From assembly GCA_910579785.1 (NCBI GenBank), contig CAJTVJ010000007.1, positions 20,122-84,121 of the forward strand: 64,000 nt of DNA, written 5' to 3'. The stretch comes from an uncultured Christensenella sp. (lineage in GTDB: Bacteria; Bacillota; Clostridia; Christensenellales; UBA3700). Made by a program: the position numbers and the translations under genes. How positions within the stretch are numbered: the first letter of the stretch is position 1; each line of letters starts with the position of its first letter. The notes beneath the pieces are model-generated. The model did no database searches. It worked only from the letters and a program-made list of their open reading frames with translations, and was not told the origin of the DNA. Of this stretch, positions 52,131 to 61,297 are shown in pieces.

Positions 52131-53381
52131 ATGGACGAAATGCCGAATACCGCTGCCGAAAAAGAGCAGGATACAGCCCAAGTGGAAGAAGTAGTTTTTC
52201 AATCCCCACACAGCCAAAACGACAGGAAAAATAAGTTTTGGACATTTACAAAAAAGCTTTCCAAGAGATGGTTTATTGACGCGTTTACAGGTATGGCTCA
52301 GGGTCTCTTTGTCACCTTGATAGCAGGTACCATCTTTACCACGTTGGGACAGTACGTCTTTACGGACAAGAACGCAGTCGGACGGTTGCTTATCATTGCA
52401 GGCAGATTGGCTTCGCTTTTGATGGGCGCAGGCATCGGCGCCGGTATTGCGCACAGGCTCAAAATGCCGCCGCTTGTGATATTCAGTGCGATAGTCGCAG
52501 GATTTATAGGCGCATGGGCTGACGTATTTATCACAGCAGGCTGGTCTGCCGACGCTTTGCAGAAGTTGGGAGCGCAGGTATTTGCAGGCGCGATAACAAA
52601 GCCGGGAAATCCTATCGGCTCTTACGTCACGGCTCTTATGGCTTGCGAGATAGGCGGACTTGTCGCAGGTAAGACAAAGCTCGATATCATAATCGTGCCA
52701 ATCGTCGCCATATTGGTGTCGATAATAGGCGCTTTCGTCTCATGGCCTTTTATATGGCTTATCAACAAGCTAGGCGAGGGAATATCCGTCGCTACAAGAG
52801 TCGCGCCATTCTTTATGGGCATAATAGTCGCGGTAATAATGGGAGTATTGCTTACTTTGCCTACGTCAAGCGCGGCGATATGGGTGGCGATAGCCGCGCC
52901 GATAATAGCAGGCGGTAATCAAAACGACGTTGCCGCAATGTATATTGCAGGCGGAGCCGCTACCGTGGGATGCGCATGTCAGATGGTTGGCTTTGCAGTA
53001 ATGAGTTTCAAAGAAAACGGCTGGGGCGGTCTTATTTCCCAAGGTATAGGCACGTCCATGTTGCAGATACCCAACGTAATGAAAAATCCGAGGATACTCT
53101 TACCGCCGATACTTGCAAGCGCAATATGCGGACCGCTGTCGACTTGCGTATTCAAATTGGCTTGCGGAGCGGCAGGCGGCGGAATGGGTACTTGCGGTTT
53201 TGTAGGTATAATAGAAATCATAAATGCCTACAAGCTGGGATACGGCGGCAGTCTTGCGCTTATAATCACAGGCATTATATTGCTTATGGTAGTGCTTCCT
53301 GCGGTACTTAGTTGGGCATTTTGTTTGTTGTTTAGAAAACTTAATTGGATAAAGCCGGGTGATTTAAAATTGCCGGAATAA
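52131..53381 (+). CDS. PTS_EIIC-like integral membrane protein (PF13303-type)
   Basis: A 416-residue protein with a soluble N-terminus of ~50 residues and about 8-10 hydrophobic segments rich in Gly and Ala. It resembles the PTS_EIIC_2 family, which is distantly related to PTS sugar permeases. No EIIA, EIIB or sugar enzyme gene is nearby, so phosphotransfer transport is doubtful. The ribosome site is GGGAGGTAAGG. It has its own consensus promoter and terminator. The function is uncertain. Confidence 0.75.
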   Translation: MDEMPNTAAEKEQDTAQVEEVVFQSPHSQNDRKNKFWTFTKKLSKRWFIDAFTGMAQGLFVTLIAGTIFTTLGQYVFTDKNAVGRLLIIAGRLASLLMGAGIGAGIAHRLKMPPLVIFSAIVAGFIGAWADVFITAGWSADALQKLGAQVFAGAITKPGNPIGSYVTALMACEIGGLVAGKTKLDIIIVPIVAILVSIIGAFVSWPFIWLINKLGEGISVATRVAPFFMGIIVAVIMGVLLTLPTSSAAIWVAIAAPIIAGGNQNDVAAMYIAGGAATVGCACQMVGFAVMSFKENGWGGLISQGIGTSMLQIPNVMKNPRILLPPILASAICGPLSTCVFKLACGAAGGGMGTCGFVGIIEIINAYKLGYGGSLALIITGIILLMVVLPAVLSWAFCLLFRKLNWIKPGDLKLPE

Positions 53382-53412
53382 TATTCAAATAGTTTTATAA
53401 ATTGATTTAAAG

Positions 53413-53440
53413 AAAGGATAGCATTTGCTGTCCTTTTGTC
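53413..53440 (+). terminator. Terminator of the EIIC-like gene
   Basis: AAAGGATAGC pairs with GCTGTCCTTT (one G-U), followed by TTTGTC. Confidence 0.7.
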
Positions 53441-53478
53441 AATTTGACAAGGGAGTTAATAGCTGCTTTAAAAAAATG

Positions 53479-53521
53479 TGAAGTCATTACGACCGAAGCG
53501 GAGAAAACTCAACCGATTTTA
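53479..53521. repeat. Dispersed-repeat half-site
   Basis: A single inverted half-site GTCATTACGACCGAAGCGGA, then GAAAACTCAACCGATTTTAA, upstream of pepF. Confidence 0.75.
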
Positions 53522-53602
53522 ATTTATTAAAAGCTTTTGTATTTTTATGTTTTATAGTGTATAATATTTATATTGTCAATAACGTTGATAGTTGGAGGAG
53601 TT

Positions 53603-55384
53603 ATGCAGGTATTATCAAGAAAGAATATAGACGACAAATACAAGTGGAGACTTGAAGATATAGTAAACGGCGACAGCGAATGGGAAAAACTCTATGCGTC
53701 GACTGCTAAAATTGCTGAGAAAGCAGCGCAATTTCAAGGTAAATTAAATGACCGATCGGTGATTTTGGATTGCTTGCATTTTGACGATGGATTAAATCTC
53801 AACTTAGAGAAGCTCTACGTATATGCAAAGATGCGCAAGGACGAAGATTGTTCGGTCGATAAGTATGTCGGAATGGTCGATAGGATAAAGAATTTGCTTG
53901 TCGACATATCAGAGAGGACTGCTTATATAATGCCTGAGCTGTCAGCTAATTCGCAGGAATTTTTGCAGCAGCTTAAAGACGACGTCGACTTTGCCGATTA
54001 TTCTTATTCAATAGAGCTTATTATCAAAAACAAGCAGCATACTTTATCGACCCAAGAGGAGATAATTCTTGCAAAGACGGGACTTTTCAGCGGCATATTC
54101 CAAGAGGCATTTGGAATGTTTGACAATTTGGATATAAAATTTCAGCCCGTTGAGACGTCAGACGGCGAGACTGTCGAGCTTTCGCACGGCTTATACGGAG
54201 CGTTGTTGCAGTCAAAAAGCCGCGACGACAGAAAGAAAGCTTTTGAGAGTATGTTCAACGCATATAAGGATATGATAAACACCGTTGCTACGCTATATAT
54301 CGGCAACGTCAAAAAGAACGTATTTTATTCGCAGGTGCGCAAATATCAGAGTTGTCTTGACAGAGCGACGAGCGGCGAAGACGTGCCGGGCGACGTATAT
54401 CGCAGACTGTTGGATTGCATAGACGCTAATATCTCTTCTCTTCACAGATACTTGCGCTATCGCAGACAACAGCTTGGATATGAAGAGTTGCATATGTACG
54501 ACTTGCACGTGCCTATCACCAAAGGCGTAGACGAGGGCGTTGAGTATGACGAGGCTTGCAAGCTTGTCAAAGAGGCGTTGGCTCCGCTTGGCGACGAGTA
54601 CGGCAAATTGCTCGATAGAGCATTTACGCAGGGTTGGATAGACGTATACGAGAATAAAGGAAAGAGAAGCGGCGCATACAGTTGGGGCTGTTACGGCGCG
54701 CATCCTTACGTATTGCTCAATTATCAAAAGACAATGCACGACGTATTTACTATCGCGCACGAACTTGGACATGCAATGCACAGCTATTATTCCAATTCAA
54801 CTCAGCCGTATGCAAAGGCGGAATATAAGATATTCGTTGCAGAGGTTGCCTCCACTGTCAACGAGGTTTTGTTGGTGAGGCATATGCTTTCGACAGCCGA
54901 GGGCGAGCGAAAGAAGTATCTGCTGTCATATCTTTTGGATATGTTCCGCACTACGGTATTCAGACAGACGCAGTTTGCAGAATTTGAGTATGAGGCGCAC
55001 AAAATGGCAGAAGAAGGCAAGCCGATGAGCGCGGAGAGCCTGTGCGAGATATACAAGAAACTCAACGACAAATACTATATCACCGAGGGAGTTGCCGACG
55101 ATGAACTTATAAAATACGAATGGGCAAGAATACCGCATTTTTACAATGCCTTTTACGTCTATAAATATTCGACGGGACTTATCAGCGCGCTTTGTATAGC
55201 CGACAACATATTGACAAACGGCGAGAGCGCGGTAGCTGCATACAAACAATTTTTGAAAGCAGGCGGAAGTATGTCGCCTGTGGAGATACTAAAACTTGCA
55301 GGTGTAGATTTGACGGGCGATAAACCTTATAAGCAGGCAATGGAGATTTTCAACGACACTTTGCGTCAGTTGGAAAGCCTTTGA
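53603..55384 (+). CDS. pepF: Oligoendopeptidase F (M3B family)
   Basis: A 593-residue zinc metallopeptidase that cleaves short peptides in the cytosol. The HExxH motif is HELGH at 386-390, followed by the third-ligand Glu region EVASTVNEVLL. The N-terminal WRLEDIVNGDSEWEKL is typical of the family. ATG 53603 follows GGAGGAG; the longer frame from 53573 is not chosen because it lacks a site. It is monocistronic. Confidence 0.95.
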   Translation: MQVLSRKNIDDKYKWRLEDIVNGDSEWEKLYASTAKIAEKAAQFQGKLNDRSVILDCLHFDDGLNLNLEKLYVYAKMRKDEDCSVDKYVGMVDRIKNLLVDISERTAYIMPELSANSQEFLQQLKDDVDFADYSYSIELIIKNKQHTLSTQEEIILAKTGLFSGIFQEAFGMFDNLDIKFQPVETSDGETVELSHGLYGALLQSKSRDDRKKAFESMFNAYKDMINTVATLYIGNVKKNVFYSQVRKYQSCLDRATSGEDVPGDVYRRLLDCIDANISSLHRYLRYRRQQLGYEELHMYDLHVPITKGVDEGVEYDEACKLVKEALAPLGDEYGKLLDRAFTQGWIDVYENKGKRSGAYSWGCYGAHPYVLLNYQKTMHDVFTIAHELGHAMHSYYSNSTQPYAKAEYKIFVAEVASTVNEVLLVRHMLSTAEGERKKYLLSYLLDMFRTTVFRQTQFAEFEYEAHKMAEEGKPMSAESLCEIYKKLNDKYYITEGVADDELIKYEWARIPHFYNAFYVYKYSTGLISALCIADNILTNGESAVAAYKQFLKAGGSMSPVEILKLAGVDLTGDKPYKQAMEIFNDTLRQLESL

Positions 55385-55498
55385 CGTTACGGCAAGGCGA
55401 TTTGATATTTTAATTAAATGACGTCGTGTTATTTTCGGTATGCCGAGGACTTGACTAGGCGGCGTCTTTTATATTAGAATATTCAACGGAGAGACATA

Positions 55499-57010
55499 AT
55501 GGCAAACGAGAAGAGTAAGAAAGAATTTAAAAATTACGCTATGCGCACAATGCCGTGTTCTATGGAAGCAGAGCAGGCGGTGCTTGGCGCGATAATATGC
55601 GACAACGAGGTTGCGATAAGAATAGTCAGCTTTTTGTCGGTCGACGATTTTTACGCTCAAAATCACAAGATAATATTTGAGCAGATAGAAAAACTTAACA
55701 AAAACAACAAGCCGATAGACCTCGTAATGCTGTCAAGCGCATTGGAAAAAGAGGGGCTTTTGGAAAGGGTCGGCGGAGTTACAACTCTTTATGAGCTTAT
55801 CGACAGCATACCTTCGACTGCCAACGTAGATTATTACGTAAACATACTCAATTCCAATTCTATGCGCAGAAGGCTTATAAGAGAGTGCGACAATATCACT
55901 GTCAAGGCGCACGAAGAGGACGACGCCGAGCAAGTTCTTGCATATGCCGAGTCGCAGATAATAAGCGTATCGGAGAAGAGAGATTCGACGTCGCTTGTAC
56001 ATATATCCAATACGACGGTTGACGTCATGGAGAGGATAGAGAATGCCTACGGCAACCGCGGCAGTCAAGGCGGACTTAAAGTCGGCTTTAAAAATCTTGA
56101 CGAAGCCACCAACGGCTTTTTGCCCGGACAGATGATCGTCCTTGCAGCCCGTCCTGGTTGCGGTAAGACGTCGTTTGTAATGAATATGGTTGCCAACTTG
56201 GCAAGCAAAGCCGACAGCGAAGAAGTCGTCGCCGTATTCAACTTGGAAATGTCGGCAGGCGAACTCGTAATGAGACTTATGGCAAATATTGCGGGAGTCG
56301 ATTCAAGAGACCTTGCCAACGGACTAGAAAATCAAGATTCTTTGGATAAAGTATGGGTAGCGCAAGACGTATTGCAAAAGAGTAATATATATATCGACGA
56401 CACCGCCGAGATAACTACCGAACAGATAAAGTCCAAGTGCCGCCGACTTAAAATGCAAAGAGGCAGACTTGACTTGGTCGTAATCGACTACTTGCAGCTT
56501 ATCACGCCAAGCGAAGCCAAGAAGTCTACGCTTGAAAGCGTGACCAAGATATCGCGTGATATCAAGATAATGGCAAAGGAACTAAAAGTACCAATCGTAA
56601 TTCTTTCTCAGATGTCGAGAAGTATCGAGAAGAGGGAGAAAGAGGACGGAGCAGACAAAGATCCTAAGCTTTCAGACCTTAGAGATTCGGGCGCAATCGA
56701 GCAAGACGCCGATATCGTCGCATTCTTGACGGACGGCGACTTTGGCGTAGACGCAGGCAACGTACCTATAAGATTTATGATAGCCAAGCACCGTAGCGGT
56801 TCGATCGGCGAGTTGTATTTTGAATGGGATAAGAGCAAAATGCGATTCAAGCCTACTATCGCCACAAGGATAGCTCCGACAGAAAACAAAGAGAAGTCCG
56901 GCGGTATGCAGTCGGCAGGCAATATCGACGTGCCGTTGCCGGAGGCGCCGGACGAAATTCCGGACGCGCCAATGAACGTAGGCGGAGTGGATATAGACGA
57001 TTTGTATTGA
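55499..57010 (+). CDS. dnaB: Replicative DNA helicase DnaB/DnaC
   Basis: A 503-residue RecA-fold hexameric helicase. The N-terminal domain has MPCSMEAEQAVLGAIICDN, Walker A is ARPGCGKTSFVMN near 216-228, Walker B is LDLVVIDYLQLI, and the DnaB motif LRDSGAIEQDAD follows. It unwinds DNA at the fork. The C-terminal ~40 residues are a Pro/Asp-rich extension. There is no intein. The ribosome site is CGGAGAG. It is not next to rplI here. Confidence 0.96.
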   Translation: MANEKSKKEFKNYAMRTMPCSMEAEQAVLGAIICDNEVAIRIVSFLSVDDFYAQNHKIIFEQIEKLNKNNKPIDLVMLSSALEKEGLLERVGGVTTLYELIDSIPSTANVDYYVNILNSNSMRRRLIRECDNITVKAHEEDDAEQVLAYAESQIISVSEKRDSTSLVHISNTTVDVMERIENAYGNRGSQGGLKVGFKNLDEATNGFLPGQMIVLAARPGCGKTSFVMNMVANLASKADSEEVVAVFNLEMSAGELVMRLMANIAGVDSRDLANGLENQDSLDKVWVAQDVLQKSNIYIDDTAEITTEQIKSKCRRLKMQRGRLDLVVIDYLQLITPSEAKKSTLESVTKISRDIKIMAKELKVPIVILSQMSRSIEKREKEDGADKDPKLSDLRDSGAIEQDADIVAFLTDGDFGVDAGNVPIRFMIAKHRSGSIGELYFEWDKSKMRFKPTIATRIAPTENKEKSGGMQSAGNIDVPLPEAPDEIPDAPMNVGGVDIDDLY

Positions 57011-57052
57011 CCTCTAATCAATCGTTGATAATTATATGACTTAAATGCTATG

Positions 57053-57080
57053 CACCCAAACGTCAGTTTGGGTGTTTTTA
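57053..57080 (+). terminator. Terminator of dnaB
   Basis: CACCCAAAC pairs perfectly with GTTTGGGTG over a 4-base loop, followed by five T. Confidence 0.9.
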
Positions 57081-57105
57081 TATGGGGGGATACTTGTTTA
57101 TTCAA

Positions 57106-57264
57106 TTCGATTAGACCTCTCCGCGTTGGTCGTAAGGAGCGAAGCGATAGCGTAGCGGAGAAATCTCAACCTTATGAAAATAAGATATAATCGTCATTGA
57201 CGCTCGCCCAAGACGCATCTGCTTGCTCGCTATGCCGTCGCTTAGAAATCTCAACAAGTTAAAA
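57106..57264. repeat. Dispersed-repeat cluster with two pieces of the nested segment
   Basis: A direct half CGATTAGACCTCTCCGCGTT is joined to the nested segment CGTAAGGAGCGAAGC at 57131-57145. An inverted half AGCGGAGAAATCTCAACC follows, then a reverse copy of the nested segment (57198-57241, GACGCTCGCCCAAGACGCAT) and a final AGAAATCTCAACAAGTTAAA. The arrangement looks recombined. Confidence 0.75.
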
Positions 57265-57334
57265 AATAAGCGGATGAGATGTCATAACTGCATTTTTATT
57301 TTTTTATCGCATATACATATCCCAAGGAGTGCAT

Positions 57335-57595
57335 ATGAGCTACAAGAGTGAAATTTTGGAAAAATTAAAAAACAATTCAAATTCTATTGAGCCTTATAAT
57401 ATTACGGCGGGCAAGGGGTACGTTGTGGTCGAAGGACATAAAGGACTGTTGCAATTCGACAGCGCAAAGGTAGTCGTCAAGCTCAAAAAGGGCAGCGTAA
57501 GCATTGTCGGAGACGGGCTTGTGATAGCAAGTTCTCAAAGCAAAGAACTTGTAGTAAAAGGCGCGATAAAAAATATAAATTTCGAGGGTGTGTAA
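57335..57595 (+). CDS. yqfC: YabP/YqfC family sporulation protein
   Basis: An 86-residue YqfC/YabP-family protein with a beta-rich GHKGLLQFDSAKVVVKLKKG core. In Bacillus, yqfC is expressed in the mother cell during sporulation. It heads the conserved yqfC-yqfD-phoH cluster. ATG 57335 follows AAGGAG at 5 bases; the in-frame GTG 57329 lies inside that site. yqfD starts one base after the stop. Confidence 0.88.
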   Translation: MSYKSEILEKLKNNSNSIEPYNITAGKGYVVVEGHKGLLQFDSAKVVVKLKKGSVSIVGDGLVIASSQSKELVVKGAIKNINFEGV

Positions 57596-57596
57596 T

Positions 57597-58733
57597 ATGT
57601 TGGCTTACACAAAAATTTCTTGCGACTGCCGCAATCCTCAAAGACTTCTCAACAAGCTTACGGAAAAAAATATCGCTGTCAGAAAAGTGGAAATCAATGA
57701 TGATATCATGCGATTTTCAATAGACGACAAGCAGTTAAAATCTGTCAAAAAAATTATGGACAAAATGGCGATAAGTCACAACGTTGAGTCTAGGGGCGGA
57801 AGTTATCTTGCAAAGAAGTTGACTTTGAGATATATCTCCATTGTGCTGACTGCGATAGTCATGATAACTTTGTTGTTTTGCCTTACTACCATTTGTTTTG
57901 ACGTGCGTATAGATTGCGATGACCCTCAACTCAAAGGTCAGATAGCAGATATCCTCAACTCAAATTCTATCAAGGCTTTTACGCCAAAGTCAAAGATAGA
58001 TACGTCAAAACTCTCTTATGAGTTGACAAAAAGTATAGACAAAATAGGTTTTGCAAATTGCTATTTTAACGGCGGAGTGCTGCATATATCTATCAAAGAA
58101 GTCCACATCAAAGATGAAGAGCCCAAGTATGACACTATCGTTGCCGACAGGGATTGCATAATCACTAAGGTGCTTGTATATTCGGGTACCGCACTCGTCA
58201 AGGAGGGCGACGTGGTGAAGAAAGGCGACGTGCTTATCGAGGGGTACGTGGATTCCATGCCCAACGACCCTCAGAATGAAGAGAACGAGAGATTTTACGT
58301 CAAGGCCGACGGAGTTGTCATGGGAGAGACTGCGTATACCAAACAAATAGTCATGACGGACAGCGCTATCACTGCTCTCCGCACGGGCGAAAGTTATTCG
58401 GTCACGCAGATATATCTCTTCGGCAAGCTTATAGGCAAACAAAATCCCATTAAATACGAGTCGTATGAGTACACAACGCAAGTCAAGACCTTTGGCAGCG
58501 TGATACCTATCAAAGCAGTGACGACGACGTACTATGAGACTAAGTTGGAGAGTACGCCTGTCGAAGAGGCGGATATAGAAGAGGCTATTTCATTGGCATA
58601 TATAGAGCTTTGGCATATGCTACCAAATGACGCAAAACTTCTAAATGATTATACCTATAAAAAAAAGCTAGACAATTTGCACATAATAGATATATACTTA
58701 ATAACAGAGGAAGAGATAAGTGCAGGAAAGTAA
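57597..58733 (+). CDS. yqfD: Sporulation protein YqfD
   Basis: A 378-residue YqfD-family protein. One membrane segment near 79-100 (ISIVLTAIVMITLLFCLTTI) separates a small cytoplasmic N-domain from a large extracytoplasmic part that includes a barrel-sandwich-like motif (GTALVKEGDVVKKGDVLIEG). Bacillus YqfD is a sporulation-linked membrane protein of unknown mechanism. ATG 57597 is preferred over GTG 57588. Its end overlaps phoH by 14 bases. Confidence 0.88.
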   Translation: MLAYTKISCDCRNPQRLLNKLTEKNIAVRKVEINDDIMRFSIDDKQLKSVKKIMDKMAISHNVESRGGSYLAKKLTLRYISIVLTAIVMITLLFCLTTICFDVRIDCDDPQLKGQIADILNSNSIKAFTPKSKIDTSKLSYELTKSIDKIGFANCYFNGGVLHISIKEVHIKDEEPKYDTIVADRDCIITKVLVYSGTALVKEGDVVKKGDVLIEGYVDSMPNDPQNEENERFYVKADGVVMGETAYTKQIVMTDSAITALRTGESYSVTQIYLFGKLIGKQNPIKYESYEYTTQVKTFGSVIPIKAVTTTYYETKLESTPVEEADIEEAISLAYIELWHMLPNDAKLLNDYTYKKKLDNLHIIDIYLITEEEISAGK

Positions 58734-59727
58734 CGGCATTAAGATAAAAATCGACGTAGAAAATATGCAGGCAGCAATAGCTGTGTTCGGCAACAGAGAC
58801 GACAACGTCAACTATCTAAGAAAGAAGCTGGGAGTCAACATAAATATGTTTGACAACGCCATCAACGTCGAGGGTGAAGAGGAACTTGCCGTCAAGGCGG
58901 AAGAACTTATCAAGTTGTTGCTTGACAAGGCTTTGACAAATACTGTCAACAAGTCTTTCATACGTTTTTGCATGGAGATAGTCGACAACGGAGACACGGA
59001 TAGATTTGACGAGCTTGCCAAGACGGTGGCGGTGACTGCCAAGGGAAAGCAAATCAGATGCAAGACTTACGGACAAGCAAGGTACGTCGCCGCGATAAGA
59101 AACAACAGCGTTGTCTTCGGCATTGGTCCGGCAGGTACGGGAAAGACCTATCTTGCGGTCGCGCTTGCAGTGCAGATGTACAAAAATAAACTTGTCGAAA
59201 AGATAATTCTCACGAGACCTGCCGTCGAAGCGGGAGAAAAGCTGGGATTTTTGCCGGGCGATTTGGGCGCAAAAGTCGATCCGTATCTAAGACCGCTTTA
59301 CGACGCGTTGCAGGAGATGTTCGGCACCGAAGTATATATGCGACTCATGGAAAAGGGCATCATAGAGATCGCGCCTTTGGCGTATATGAGAGGCAGGACG
59401 CTCTCCAACGCATTTATAATATTAGACGAGGCTCAAAATACCACGAGAGAGCAAATGAAGATGTTTTTGACGAGAATGGGCGAGGGCAGCAGAGTTGTCG
59501 TCACAGGCGACGCCACGCAGATTGATTTGCCGCACGACAAATCGTCGGGATTGCTCCATGCCGCAGGGATACTCGGCGATATTGAGGGCATAGAGATAAT
59601 AAATCTCAAAAACCGCGATATCGTCCGCAACGACTTGGTGGCTGCGATAGTAAGGGCGTATGAAGGCAAGGCAAACCAAGACGTTGATACAAAAGATACT
59701 TTGCCGTCCGAATCTCCAAAGCCGTGA
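58720..59727 (+). CDS. phoH: PhoH family protein (PhoH-like ATPase)
   Basis: A 335-residue PhoH-like P-loop protein: an N-terminal KH-like region (~1-110), then Walker A GIGPAGTGKTYLA (134-146), Walker B FIILDEAQNT and VTGDATQIDLP. Proposed roles are RNA-linked ATPase or helicase activity together with YbeY. The GTG start at 58720 lies inside yqfD with GAGGAAGAG 4 bases upstream, so translation is coupled. Confidence 0.92.
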   Translation: MQESNGIKIKIDVENMQAAIAVFGNRDDNVNYLRKKLGVNINMFDNAINVEGEEELAVKAEELIKLLLDKALTNTVNKSFIRFCMEIVDNGDTDRFDELAKTVAVTAKGKQIRCKTYGQARYVAAIRNNSVVFGIGPAGTGKTYLAVALAVQMYKNKLVEKIILTRPAVEAGEKLGFLPGDLGAKVDPYLRPLYDALQEMFGTEVYMRLMEKGIIEIAPLAYMRGRTLSNAFIILDEAQNTTREQMKMFLTRMGEGSRVVVTGDATQIDLPHDKSSGLLHAAGILGDIEGIEIINLKNRDIVRNDLVAAIVRAYEGKANQDVDTKDTLPSESPKP

Positions 59728-59851
59728 GAAGTTGGCATATCCAGCCTGCACAATCACATGAAAGAATAATCTATCAACACAAATATATGACGGCATAGAC
59801 GCGCTATCGCGTATGCCCGACGACAAAACCAACAGGGAAAAAGGTATTAAG

Positions 59852-61297
59852 ATGAAAATTCAAAAGCAAAATATATGGAATACCATGGCATATCTGGGTT
59901 GCATATTTTTAGTATCGTTTTTTATGACCATACTGTCTGTGGCTTGTATTGCAAAGGATATGACGGTCTTTGCCAATTATCAGGTATATCTCCCGTTGTC
60001 AATAATGGTTTTTTGCATACTGGCAACGCTATATTTTTATATCGACAAGCTTGACGATGACACGCAAGAAGTTATATCTAAGCTCAAAAAGTGTCTCATA
60101 TGTTATTCGACGATATTTATAGCTGTGTTGCTTTCTTGTATACTTTACAGTTACTTCACTCCCGGCGCGATAGTCATATCGTCCGTCACTATGATGGTAA
60201 CGGTGCTTATCAACAGAAAGCTGGGTATATTTTCTACCTTCGTTACGATAGGCGTTATGCTTGCGATAGTCATGACAAGTACATACGTGCTTGATATCGA
60301 AAACTACAACATCGACATGATAGGCGGTCTTCTCATATCGTTGATAATGAGTTTGTTCATGACATTCTTGGTAGGCAGGGAGTATTCACGATTGAGACTT
60401 ACTTGGGGCACTATCATAATAGGTATTGCCACAACGCCGCTTGCAGGTCTTTATTCTATACTCGGTCACGAGATAAGTTTTGAGACGATAGGCAACGCGT
60501 TGTTGGACAGACTTATCGGAAGTATGTTGGCTGTCGGAATATTCATCGTCTTTCTTCCGCTTTATGAGAGCATATTTGCGGTGTGGACCAACTTCCGTTT
60601 GGCAGAGGTATGTTCGCCGTCGCAGCCGCTCATGAAAGAGCTTAAAGAAAAAGCGCCCGGCACCTACAACCACTGCGTCAACGTAGCCAACCTTGTCGAG
60701 AGCTGCGCGATAGCAATCGACCTCAACCCTTATATGGCGAGAGCGTGCGCATATTTTCACGACGTTGGAAAGATAAATCACCACGAGTACTTTACCGAAA
60801 ATCAAAAGGACGGACACAATCCTCATGACGACTTGATACCCGAGGTCAGCGTCAATATGATTACGGGACACGTCAAGGACGGCGTGACAATATTGAGAAA
60901 AAACCATATGCCCGAGACTGTAATTAGAGCGGCATACGAGCACCACGGCGACGCAACGGTATCTTATTTCTATATCAAGGCGCAGAGCATCACGGAAGAG
61001 CAGCTGAGCAATTATACGTATAGATACAATGCCAGCAAGCCCACGACCAAATACAGCGCGCTCGTAATGATATGCGATATGTGCGAGGCGATAATGAGAG
61101 CAAAGCCGCCGGCAGATTTTGACGGAATGAGAACCATCGTCGACAACGTCATCAACGGCAAACTCAAAGACGGTCAGTTTGACGAGTGTATGCTCACGGT
61201 CAAAGATTTTACTATCATCAAAGATACGATAAGCGAAGTTGCAATGGCGACTATGCACAAGAGAATAGATTACGACAAGGCAAAGGAGCGCAGATAA
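59852..61297 (+). CDS. HD-domain membrane phosphodiesterase, PgpH-like, short form
   Basis: A 481-residue 7TM-HD protein. About seven membrane segments fill the first ~250 residues. The cytoplasmic HD domain shows TYNHCVNVANL (His), YFHDVGK (His-Asp) and EHHGD, the metal-binding pattern of c-di-AMP phosphodiesterase PgpH/YqfF. Known PgpH proteins are about 700 residues and carry a large extracellular HDED domain after the first membrane segment; here segment 1 (~8-30) is followed almost at once by segment 2, so that domain is missing. ATG 59852 (AAAAAGG upstream) is chosen over ATG 59813. Its stop overlaps the ybeY start. Confidence 0.88.
   Translation: MKIQKQNIWNTMAYLGCIFLVSFFMTILSVACIAKDMTVFANYQVYLPLSIMVFCILATLYFYIDKLDDDTQEVISKLKKCLICYSTIFIAVLLSCILYSYFTPGAIVISSVTMMVTVLINRKLGIFSTFVTIGVMLAIVMTSTYVLDIENYNIDMIGGLLISLIMSLFMTFLVGREYSRLRLTWGTIIIGIATTPLAGLYSILGHEISFETIGNALLDRLIGSMLAVGIFIVFLPLYESIFAVWTNFRLAEVCSPSQPLMKELKEKAPGTYNHCVNVANLVESCAIAIDLNPYMARACAYFHDVGKINHHEYFTENQKDGHNPHDDLIPEVSVNMITGHVKDGVTILRKNHMPETVIRAAYEHHGDATVSYFYIKAQSITEEQLSNYTYRYNASKPTTKYSALVMICDMCEAIMRAKPPADFDGMRTIVDNVINGKLKDGQFDECMLTVKDFTIIKDTISEVAMATMHKRIDYDKAKERR

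Noticed and set aside
2111..57264. CRISPR array from the many repeated segments
   Set aside because: The copies are in both orientations, variable in sequence, irregularly spaced over 55 kb, and no cas gene is present.
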